Positions 1 through 5,385 of a stretch of 6,844 bases of DNA are shown here, in pieces (position 1 is the first letter of the stretch; each line of letters starts with the position of its first letter). The stretch is from Candidatus Acetothermia bacterium. Its GTDB lineage: Bacteria > Bipolaricaulota > Bipolaricaulia > UBA7950 > UBA9294. The notes under the pieces were generated by a model. It made no database searches. It was not told the DNA's origin and saw only the letters and a list, made by a program, of their open reading frames with translations. The DNA lies in the NCBI GenBank assembly GCA_003650505.1, contig QMQL01000044.1:1-6844 (forward strand), read 5' to 3'. The position numbers and the translations under genes were made by a program.

Positions 1-724
1 ACAGGCCGTCGGGCGGATCGCTCGACAGCCAGATCGGGGAAGCCTGCGCCGAGGTCTTGTACTGGCGATCGACGGTGAACCCGATCTTCTCCAGCTGATC
101 GGCAAGATAGTCACCCAACTGGAGACGCTCGTCCTCAACGCGGATGATCCCGATCACCTTGACCGGTTCGCCGTTGTAGTACCACTTCCCGTCGACCTTC
201 TCCGCTCCGGCCTCGGTCATCCCCTCGTCGATCATGGCGATCGCCTTCTCCTCGTTGTACGCGCCCATGATCTCGACCGTACGGGCGGTCTCAGCGATCT
301 GCGAATACGTCGGGAGGACCGGCATAACCGTCGAGATAAACGGAACGCCAAGGCCGCTCAGTATGTCACTCACGATGTAGTTCCGGTCGATCAGGTTGTT
401 CAGCGCGAACCTAACCTTCTGGATGTGGAACGGGTTGAACACTCCGGTGTTGAACTCGGCGACGTTGAGCAGATAGCCGTTGAAGCTACCGTAGCTGAAC
501 CCGTAGTTGAACCCGTTCTCCTGGATCACCGAGAAGTTATCGGCCGTGAACGCATTCCCGAAGAACTGCGCATCCCCGGTCTTCATCATCTGCAGGACCT
601 TGGCCTGGTCTTCTTCCTCGAAGAAGACGATCTCATCGAACCAGGTCCCGTGGCGCTCCGCTGCGAATGCGGCAACGGGCACCACTAACGCGATTAAGCA
701 AGCGAGAATTACTAGCTTTCGCAC
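1..724 (-). CDS. ABC transporter family 5 (peptide-type) solute-binding protein, N-terminal part
   Basis: The gene runs off the left edge, and 241 codons are visible from a GTG start at 724. GGGAGG lies 6 nt upstream, and the start opens directly into a signal peptide. Residues 2-21 form that peptide: RK, a hydrophobic stretch, then AFA before AER, a good signal peptidase I site. There is no lipobox, so the mature protein is probably periplasmic and soluble. The mature part begins with WFDEIVFFEEEDQAKVLQ (28-45), then has VRFALNNLIDR (104-114) and an alpha/beta region with YNGEPVKVIGIIR (about 188-200). These are the marks of SBP_bac_5 proteins, which bind peptides or other solutes for ABC importers. 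In ordinary members the VR.A...IDR motif lies near residue 290-300; here it comes about 190 residues earlier, so the usual first part of the fold is missing. The ligand is unknown. The upstream region holds its own promoter and a long leader. Confidence 0.85.
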   Translation of the reverse strand, partial: MRKLVILACLIALVVPVAAFAAERHGTWFDEIVFFEEEDQAKVLQMMKTGDAQFFGNAFTADNFSVIQENGFNYGFSYGSFNGYLLNVAEFNTGVFNPFHIQKVRFALNNLIDRNYIVSDILSGLGVPFISTVMPVLPTYSQIAETARTVEIMGAYNEEKAIAMIDEGMTEAGAEKVDGKWYYNGEPVKVIGIIRVEDERLQLGDYLADQLEKIGFTVDRQYKTSAQASPIWLSSDPPDGL

Positions 725-730
725 TTTTTT

Positions 731-736
731 CCTCCC
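731..736 (-). promoter_or_regulatory. Ribosome binding site deciding the GTG start of the solute-binding protein
   Basis: On the minus strand GGGAGG is followed by six A residues and then GTG at 724. No ATG in that frame lies near the signal peptide, so this site fixes the start. The surrounding stretch from about 725 to 770 is purine-rich and seems unpaired, which leaves the site open. Confidence 0.8.
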
Positions 737-867
737 TTTCCTTAACTTCTAGAACGTCTCTTTCCTAACCTCTTGCCCTGTTGGGCTCGACGTTCCGACC
801 GGATGGAACCGGTCTCCAACACCATCCTTTGCTGGATCACATCGGGACTTCCAACCCGTTAGCCTTC

Positions 868-908
868 TCGTGGCTGGGAACCCGCAAAGGGGCTTTCCCA
901 TAACACGA
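868..908 (-). other. Strong hairpin inside the leader
   Basis: On the minus strand TCGTG (908-904) pairs with CACGA (872-868), and TGGGAA (900-895) pairs with TTCCCA (880-875). A CCC/GGG pairing lies near the loop. Internal loops separate the helices. No U-tract follows, so this is not a terminator; it looks like the core helix of the leader's second domain. Confidence 0.55.
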
Positions 909-1041
909 AAAGACGCCCTTCCTTCCTATCTACCACTTCGGATTCGGTCGCCCTGATGCTCTCTTCTCCCGGCCAACTCTGCCATGTACATTCGGCTGTC
1001 GTTGGCCGCCCTGGTTCCGTGGAGAGGCATTTCAGTCACTT

Positions 1042-1070
1042 AGTATAGGAATCAAGGGGCGAGCCGTCAA
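1042..1070 (-). promoter_or_regulatory. Sigma70-type promoter for the solute-binding protein leader
   Basis: On the minus strand TTGACG (1070-1065) is separated by exactly 17 nt from TATACT (1047-1042). Each hexamer differs from consensus at one position. The predicted transcription start is near 1036, giving a leader of about 312 nt before the GTG at 724. It is the best promoter match I see in the window. Confidence 0.75.
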
Positions 1071-1146
1071 CAGGGGGCACGCCGAGCGGGCCTTCTTCAC
1101 ACTTTCCTCACAGATTAACTACACGTTGGCCACAACTCGAGCCGGC

Positions 1147-1175
1147 TAGTCGGAAGAGGTTAGATCGACTATCAT
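1147..1175 (+). promoter_or_regulatory. Weak candidate promoter with overlapping inverted repeat upstream of argF
   Basis: TAGTCG (1147-1152) and TATCAT (1170-1175) are 17 nt apart. The -10 is good but the -35 matches at only three positions. The same bases form a 6-bp inverted repeat, TAGTCG/CGACTA (1147-1152 and 1166-1171), which could be an operator. The operon needs a promoter between about 1071 and 1215 and I see no better candidate, but this is weak evidence. Confidence 0.3.
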
Positions 1176-1185
1176 CGCGACAAAA

Positions 1186-1209
1186 CGGGCCGATCCGACC
1201 GGCGGCCCG
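1186..1209 (+). other. GC-rich hairpin in the argF 5' untranslated region
   Basis: CGGGCCG (1186-1192) is perfectly complementary to CGGCCCG (1203-1209) with a 10-nt loop. It ends 7 nt before the GGAGG ribosome site (1217-1221) of argF. If transcription starts near 1182 it would sit at the very 5' end of the message and could stabilise it. It lacks a T-tract, so it is not a terminator. Confidence 0.4.
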
Positions 1210-1230
1210 CCGCGACGGAGGGATGGACCG

Positions 1231-2142
1231 ATGAGAGTGAAGGATCTGATCTCACTTGCCGAACTGTCTACCGAGGAGATATACGAGATCCTGGAGACCG
1301 CGCGAAACTTGAAGCTCGAGCTCCGGGCCGGGGTCAAGCACGAGATGCTCGCGGGAAAGACCCTTGGGATGGTCTTCCAGAAGCCGTCGCTTCGTACCCG
1401 CGTCTCGTTCGAGACCGGGATGACCCAACTCGGGGGGCACGCGATCTACCTCGGACCGGAGGACATCAAGCTCGGCAAGAGGGAGATGACCGAGGACATC
1501 GCGATCGTCCTCTCCCGCTACGTCGACGGGATCATGGCCAGGGTGTTCGAGCACAAGACCGTGGAGGACCTGGCCAAGTACGCGACCGTCCCGGTGATAA
1601 ACGGCCTCTCCGACCTCCTTCATCCCTGCCAGATCATGGGCGACCTTTTGACGATCTGGGAGAAGAAGAGGACCCTGGAAGGGCTGAAGCTGGCGTTCAT
1701 CGGGGACGGGAACAACGTCGCCCATTCCCTGATCAATGGTTGTGCTAGAGTAGGGATGGAATTCCGGATCGCCTGCCCAACAGGGTACGAGCCGGACGAG
1801 GGGATCGTCGCCGCGGCACGGAAGATCGGAGGGAGCGTAGTCATAACCCACGACCCTAAGGAAGCTGCGGCCGGGGCGGACGTCCTCTACACCGACGTTT
1901 GGGCGAGCATGGGAGAGGAGGATAAAGCTGAGCTGAAGAAACATGCATTCACCGGGTTCACTGTGGACGAGGACCTCCTCGACCGCGCCGATCCGGACGC
2001 GCTTGTGATGCACTGCCTCCCCGCTCACTACGGCGAGGAGATAACCTACGAGGCATCGCGGAGCGAAGGGAGCGCGATCTTCGACCAGGCGGAGAACCGC
2101 CTCCACGCGCAGAAGGCGGTCCTCGCCCTTCTCATGTCCTAA
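1231..2142 (+). CDS. argF: Ornithine carbamoyltransferase
   Basis: This cytosolic enzyme transfers the carbamoyl group between carbamoyl phosphate and ornithine, forming citrulline in arginine synthesis or running in reverse in the arginine deiminase route. The 303 residues match the usual length. The carbamoyl-phosphate site is KPSLRTRVSFE (51-61) and LLHPCQ (129-134). The ornithine domain shows DGNNVAHS (159-166) and DVWASMG (222-228), the SMG loop typical of ornithine rather than aspartate enzymes. HCLPAH (261-266) carries the catalytic Cys262, and the C terminus has the usual FDQAENRLHAQKA. The ATG at 1231 has GGAGG 9 nt upstream; an ATG at 1224 leads to an immediate stop. It is the first gene of the operon, ending 9 nt before the citrate-lyase-like fusion. 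That placement, away from other arg genes in view, allows a catabolic role, but the sequence cannot separate anabolic from catabolic forms. Confidence 0.95.
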   Translation: MRVKDLISLAELSTEEIYEILETARNLKLELRAGVKHEMLAGKTLGMVFQKPSLRTRVSFETGMTQLGGHAIYLGPEDIKLGKREMTEDIAIVLSRYVDGIMARVFEHKTVEDLAKYATVPVINGLSDLLHPCQIMGDLLTIWEKKRTLEGLKLAFIGDGNNVAHSLINGCARVGMEFRIACPTGYEPDEGIVAAARKIGGSVVITHDPKEAAAGADVLYTDVWASMGEEDKAELKKHAFTGFTVDEDLLDRADPDALVMHCLPAHYGEEITYEASRSEGSAIFDQAENRLHAQKAVLALLMS

Positions 2143-2147
2143 GGAGG
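2141..2147 (+). promoter_or_regulatory. Ribosome binding site overlapping the argF stop and setting the GTG start
   Basis: AAGGAGG begins on the last two bases of the argF TAA stop and lies 4 nt before the GTG at 2152. This couples translation of the two genes. The GTG start is further supported because the conserved CitD prosthetic-group loop begins only about seven residues into the protein. Confidence 0.8.
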
Positions 2148-2151
2148 GAAC

Positions 2152-3312
2152 GTGCCCGAGGAGACAATCGTCGGAACCGAGAGCAAAGGCGACTGCCGGA
2201 TCAGGCTGAAGCCCGGTTCGAGCGGGCTTGAGATCAAGACGTCGAGCAAAGGGCTGTTCGAACCCGGGATCCGGGGGGTGGCGAAGGAGGTCCTCTCCCA
2301 GCTTGAGCCCCCGCAAGCAGGGATCGTGATCGAGGACTACGGCGCGCTCGACTACGTGATCGCCGGCCGGCTCGAGGGGGCGATCCGGTCCTCCTTCCCC
2401 GACATCCCTCTGATAAGGCCTAAGGTGGCGCGAGATCCGTCGGAGAGGGACAGGCTCCGCCGTACCCGTCTGTACGCTCCGGGGAACAACCCGCGCGTCC
2501 TCGTCGGGATCGAGCTTCACGGCGCCGACTGCGTGCTGCTCGACCTCGAGGACTCGGTCCCTCCGGCGGAGAAGGGGGCGGCGCGGATCCTGGTGAAGCA
2601 CCTCCTTGCGACGATCGATTTTTTCGAGGTCTGGGTGCGGATAAACCCGCTCGATACGTACGGAAAGGACGACCTCGCCGAGGTGATCCTCGGCCGGCCG
2701 CACGGGATCTGCCTGCCCAAGGCGGAGTCGGCCGATGATGTGAGAGCCCTGGCAAAGGAGCTTTCCCGGCTCGAGTCAGATCTCGGATGGGAAGAGGGGA
2801 CGACCCTGATCATGCCGATCATCGAGACCGGGAGGGGGGTCCTCCACGCCGAGGAGATCGCGGCCGCCGACGAGCGCGTCGCGGTGATCGCATTTGGGGC
2901 GGAGGACTACACCCGCGACGTCGGGGCAAGACGGACGCAGGATGCGCTCCTTTACCCGCGCTCACAGATCGTCGCCGCAGCGGCCGCAGCCTCGATCCAG
3001 GCCTCGGACACGGTCTATGCCGATATCGACGATGAGGAGGGTCTGATCGAGGAGACAGAGCACATCCGCGAGCTCGGGTTCGCCGGTAAGGGGGTCATCA
3101 ACCCCCGCCAGATCGGGCCGATCCACTCGGTCTTCTCCCCGAGCGAGGAGGAGATCGAGGATGCAAGAAGGATCGTCGCCGCGGCCGAGGAAGCGGAGAG
3201 AGGGGGGCGCGGGGCGATCGCGATCGGAGGGAAAATGATCGACAGGCCTATCCTCGAGCGGGCCAAACGGACCCTTAGGCTCGCAGAGAAGATCGAGGAG
3301 GAAGGAAGATGA
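2152..3312 (+). CDS. Fused citrate lyase-type acyl carrier protein and beta subunit (CitD-CitE)
   Basis: Two normally separate subunits of citrate or citramalate lyase are joined in 386 residues. Residues 4 to about 85 are the gamma subunit (acyl carrier): VGTESKGDCRIRL, then EDYGALDYVIAGRLEGAI (61-78), matching the family's DKGALDC.(x)ARLE end. Ser11 is the likely attachment site of phosphoribosyl-dephospho-CoA. After a linker, residues 104-386 are the HpcH/HpaI-type beta subunit that cleaves the acyl-thioester. It shows YAPGNNPR (108-115), DLEDSV (131-136), VRINPLDT (162-169), IIETGRG with Glu225, and GAEDY with Asp252, the usual metal-binding acids. GKGVINPRQIGPIHSVFSPS (312-331) and GGKMID (359-364) follow. 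The reading frame is open throughout, so the fusion is genuine here. The prosthetic-group loop lacks the usual LES(G/S)D spacing. The stop overlaps the citF start as ATGA. The substrate could be citrate or citramalate. Confidence 0.9.
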   Translation: MPEETIVGTESKGDCRIRLKPGSSGLEIKTSSKGLFEPGIRGVAKEVLSQLEPPQAGIVIEDYGALDYVIAGRLEGAIRSSFPDIPLIRPKVARDPSERDRLRRTRLYAPGNNPRVLVGIELHGADCVLLDLEDSVPPAEKGAARILVKHLLATIDFFEVWVRINPLDTYGKDDLAEVILGRPHGICLPKAESADDVRALAKELSRLESDLGWEEGTTLIMPIIETGRGVLHAEEIAAADERVAVIAFGAEDYTRDVGARRTQDALLYPRSQIVAAAAAASIQASDTVYADIDDEEGLIEETEHIRELGFAGKGVINPRQIGPIHSVFSPSEEEIEDARRIVAAAEEAERGGRGAIAIGGKMIDRPILERAKRTLRLAEKIEEEGR

Positions 3313-4853
3313 AAAACGCCCTCGGCCGTGAAATCCCTGACAGGATCGGAGAGCGGGCCCCCCGGCCGTTTTCTGGCGCGTTCGAGACGGTCCCAACCGG
3401 GAGGAAGGCGCCGCGGCCGCAGAAGACGGTAAAGCCTGGTGAGAACAAGGTCTTAGGCTCGATCGAGGAGGCGATCGAGGCGAGCGGGCTTCGATCCGGG
3501 ATGACGATCTCGTTTCACCATTCGTTCCGAAACGGCGACTACCTCGTAAACATGGTCGTCGACGCCTGCGCCCGGATGGGGATAGGCGACCTGCGCCTCT
3601 TCCCGACCGCCCTGTTCCCGGTGCACGAACCTCTGATCGAGCACATAAAAAATGGAGTGGTCTCGCGGATCGAGGGGTCGATGAACGGGCCGGTCGGGGC
3701 GTTCGTCTCCCAGGGCGGGAAGCTGAAACAACCGGCGGTGCTCCGCTCCCACGGCGGGCGCTGGCGGGCGATCGAGGCCGGCGACGTCCACATCGACGTC
3801 GCGTTCATCGCCGCCCCCCAGGCCGATCCGTACGGGAACGCGACCGGGATCAAGGGGAAGACCCCGTGCGGCCCGATCACGTTCTGCGCGGTCGACGCCC
3901 AGCACGCCGAGAAGACCGTCGTCGTGACGAACGACCTCCAGCCATACCCCGTCTATCCGTTCGAGATCCAGCAGGGCTGGACCGACTACGTGGTCGTGGT
4001 CGATGAGATCGGCGATCCTGCCAGCATCGCCTCCGGGACGCTGAAGATCACCCGCTCCCCCACCCGATTGAAGATCGCGCGCCTCGCCGCTGCGGCGGTG
4101 AAGGCCTCCGGCTATTTCAAGGACGGTTTCAGCTTCCAGGGCGGAGCCGGCGGGATCTCTCTCGCCGCGACGAAGTTCGTCGGGGAGGAGATGGAGAGGG
4201 AAGGGATCGTGGGGAGCTTCGCAATGGGAGGCGGGACGAAGCTCCTCGTCGATATCCTCCACCGCGGGCTCGTCAGGGCGATACTCGACGGCCAGGCGTT
4301 CGACACCGATGCGATCGCCTCGCTGCGCGAGGACAAGAACCACGTCCTGATGGACCCGGGCCACTACGCTAACTACGATTCGCGCGGCTGCGCGACCTAC
4401 ATGCTCGACGCCGCGTTCCTCGGGGCAACCGAGGTCGACCTCGACTTCAACGTGAACGTGAACACCCATTCCGACGGCCAGCTCCTCCACGGGATCGGCG
4501 GGCACCAGGACGTCGCTGCTGGAGCGAAGCTGACCCTGATCACCGTCCCGACGCTGCGCGGCCGGCTCCCGGTGATTGTCGACCGGGTGACCACGGTGAC
4601 CACCCCGGGCGAGGTGATCGACGCGATCGTGACAGAGCGGGGGATAGCAGTGAACCCGCGGCGGGAGGACCTAAAGGAGCGGTTCGTAAAGGCCGGGCTC
4701 CCGGTGCGGGAGCTGGCGGAGATCAAGGCTGAGGCCGACCGGCTGACCCGTCCGCCGGGAAGGCCGGTCTTCGGAGACGAGGTGATCGCGGTGATCGAGT
4801 GGCGCGACGGAACGGTGATCGACACAGTGAGGAGGGTGGTCGGATGGAAGTGA
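3309..4853 (+). CDS. citF: Citrate (or citramalate) lyase alpha subunit, acyl-ACP transferase
   Basis: The alpha subunit exchanges the acetyl group on the acyl carrier protein for the substrate acid (citrate:acetyl-ACP transferase type), preparing the thioester for the beta subunit. The 514 residues are the usual length and similarity spans the protein. Landmarks are SFHHSFRNGD (68-77), RSHGGR (146-151), HIDVAFIAAPQADPYGN (161-177), GYFKDGFSFQGGAGG (268-282), FDTDAIASL (331-339), FNVNVNTHSDG (380-390), GGHQDVAAGAKL (397-408), TPGEVIDAIVTERGIAVNP (432-450) and WRDGTVIDTV (498-507). The first 45 residues are a poorly conserved, basic leader, as is common. AGGAGG at 3296-3301 lies 7 nt before the ATG, inside the end of the fused citDE gene. 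The maturation genes citC, citX and citG are not seen nearby. Which tricarboxylic or methyl-malic acid is cleaved cannot be read from sequence alone. Confidence 0.93.
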   Translation: MKNALGREIPDRIGERAPRPFSGAFETVPTGRKAPRPQKTVKPGENKVLGSIEEAIEASGLRSGMTISFHHSFRNGDYLVNMVVDACARMGIGDLRLFPTALFPVHEPLIEHIKNGVVSRIEGSMNGPVGAFVSQGGKLKQPAVLRSHGGRWRAIEAGDVHIDVAFIAAPQADPYGNATGIKGKTPCGPITFCAVDAQHAEKTVVVTNDLQPYPVYPFEIQQGWTDYVVVVDEIGDPASIASGTLKITRSPTRLKIARLAAAAVKASGYFKDGFSFQGGAGGISLAATKFVGEEMEREGIVGSFAMGGGTKLLVDILHRGLVRAILDGQAFDTDAIASLREDKNHVLMDPGHYANYDSRGCATYMLDAAFLGATEVDLDFNVNVNTHSDGQLLHGIGGHQDVAAGAKLTLITVPTLRGRLPVIVDRVTTVTTPGEVIDAIVTERGIAVNPRREDLKERFVKAGLPVRELAEIKAEADRLTRPPGRPVFGDEVIAVIEWRDGTVIDTVRRVVGWK

Positions 4854-5380
4854 AGGATAAACTTCGGGAGATCTTCCCGGAGATCGATTGGATCGAGGAT
4901 GAGAAGTTGCGCGACAAGGTCGTCTCGACCTGGGCCGACGGGCTTTTCCGCGGCGGTTGGGAACCGGAGGACATAACACGAATGCCGTTCACTTTGGCAA
5001 AGCCGGTCGATATCAGCTTCGCCCAGCACGTAAGGAGCGTGACCAAGATTTGCAAGGCGGTGGCAGAGACGTTCGATGAGGTCTACCAGGGGAAGCTCAA
5101 GCTCGACCGCGACACCCTCTTCGCCGGTGCGCTCCTCCACGATGTGGGGAAGCTCCTCGAGATGGAGGAGTCAGCCGGAACCTTCCGGAAGAGCCCGGAT
5201 GGAAGGCTTGTAAGGCACCCGTTCTCCGGTGTGGCGCTCGCCGACGAGAACGGGATCCCGCCTGCGGTGCAGCACATCATCGGGACCCACTCCAAGGAGG
5301 GGGATCCCTACCCGCGGACCCCCGAGGCGGTCATCGTCCACCTCGCCGACTTTATGAACTTCGACACGATCCCGGGGTGA
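4844..5380 (+). CDS. HD-domain metal-dependent phosphohydrolase family protein, role unknown
   Basis: This 178-residue soluble protein has the HD fold. His62 (in SFAQHVRSV), His99-Asp100 (GALLHDVGKLLE) and Asp169 (HLADFMNFD) form the H-HD-D metal set. Extra histidines at 125 (RHPFSG), 144 and 149 (IIGTHSKEGD) resemble HD enzymes with a second metal. Residues 1-55 are a helical, charged region without a domain I can name. The ATG at 4844 has GGAGGG (4831-4836) 7 nt upstream and overlaps the end of citF by 10 nt; a GTG at 4799 would extend it by 15 non-conserved residues inside citF and lacks a ribosome site. HD enzymes usually hydrolyse nucleotides or phosphoesters; the substrate here is unknown. 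Its place between lyase and hydratase genes suggests a link to them, perhaps to the nucleotide-like prosthetic group, but that is a guess. Confidence 0.85.
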   Translation: MEVKDKLREIFPEIDWIEDEKLRDKVVSTWADGLFRGGWEPEDITRMPFTLAKPVDISFAQHVRSVTKICKAVAETFDEVYQGKLKLDRDTLFAGALLHDVGKLLEMEESAGTFRKSPDGRLVRHPFSGVALADENGIPPAVQHIIGTHSKEGDPYPRTPEAVIVHLADFMNFDTIPG

Positions 5381-5382
5381 TC
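5374..5382 (+). promoter_or_regulatory. Extended ribosome binding site across the HD gene stop codon
   Basis: GGGGTGATC resembles GAGGTGATC, the complement of the longer 3' tail of 16S rRNA, with one mismatch. It contains the TGA stop of the HD gene (5378-5380), and its GGGG part lies 8 nt before the ATG at 5386. A second ATG at 5392 would be two codons later; the 5386 start has the better spacing and keeps the MGMT start common in this family. Confidence 0.6.
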
Positions 5383-5385
5383 TAG

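Larger units (their letters stand above)
725..1036 (-). ncRNA. Long structured 5' leader, candidate cis-regulatory RNA of unknown class
   Basis: This stretch of about 310 nt lies between a strong minus-strand promoter and the solute-binding protein start, and has no coding signal on either strand. Read 5' to 3' on the minus strand it offers these helices. A stem pairs 1021-1025 with 965-969 and 1027-1030 with 956-959. Inside it is a perfect 7-bp helix GGCCAAC/GTTGGCC (1001-1007 with 971-977) plus a 3-bp inner helix. A long-range helix pairs 947-958 with 840-848 and encloses a strong hairpin at 868-908. Three small hairpins follow at 824-837, 797-814 and 775-786. Single-stranded parts are purine-rich, as in folded RNAs. 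I compared it from memory with RNase P RNA, tmRNA, SRP RNA and common riboswitches (cobalamin, lysine, TPP, FMN, SAM, ydaO, guanidine-I) and found no match. It could be a riboswitch-like leader or a separate small RNA. Confidence 0.5.

Noticed and set aside
698..724. Lipoprotein signal (Cys9 in the solute-binding protein)
   Set aside because: Only eight residues precede the Cys, Leu at -2 is a poor lipobox, and a good AFA/AER signal peptidase I site follows at residue 21.
425..752. Plus-strand small open frames over the solute-binding protein
   Set aside because: They are antisense to the minus-strand gene, which has a signal peptide, ribosome site and family motifs; the plus-strand products resemble nothing.
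775..786. GCCC-AACA-GGGC hairpin as a transcription terminator or attenuator
   Set aside because: Only four base pairs and no U-tract follows; purines follow instead. It is kept only as a small helix of the leader.
725..1036. Assignment of the leader to RNase P RNA, tmRNA, SRP RNA or a known riboswitch
   Set aside because: The signature segments I know for these (for example GAGGAAAGTCC of RNase P, the tRNA-like ends of tmRNA, or the B12 box) are absent.
1224..1235. ATG at 1224 as an argF start or leader peptide
   Set aside because: It reads Met-Asp-Arg-stop and lies only 2 nt from the GGAGG core, too close; argF starts at 1231.
2430..2470. Split of the citDE frame into two genes by an internal start
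   Set aside because: The linker has no ATG or GTG with a ribosome site near residue 95-104 and no stop; one continuous frame links both domains.
1252..2703. Long minus-strand open frame of 483 codons across argF and the citDE fusion
   Set aside because: It lies antisense to two clearly recognised genes, its product has no recognisable motif and is rich in Arg, Pro, Asp and Val, as expected for the complement of GC-rich codons.
3453..4505. Minus-strand open frame of 350 codons within citF
   Set aside because: It is antisense to a full-length conserved citF and shows only the low-complexity composition of a GC-rich shadow frame.
4799..4843. GTG at 4799 as start of the HD-domain gene
   Set aside because: It would add 15 residues lying wholly inside citF, without a ribosome site, whereas ATG 4844 has GGAGGG at ideal spacing.
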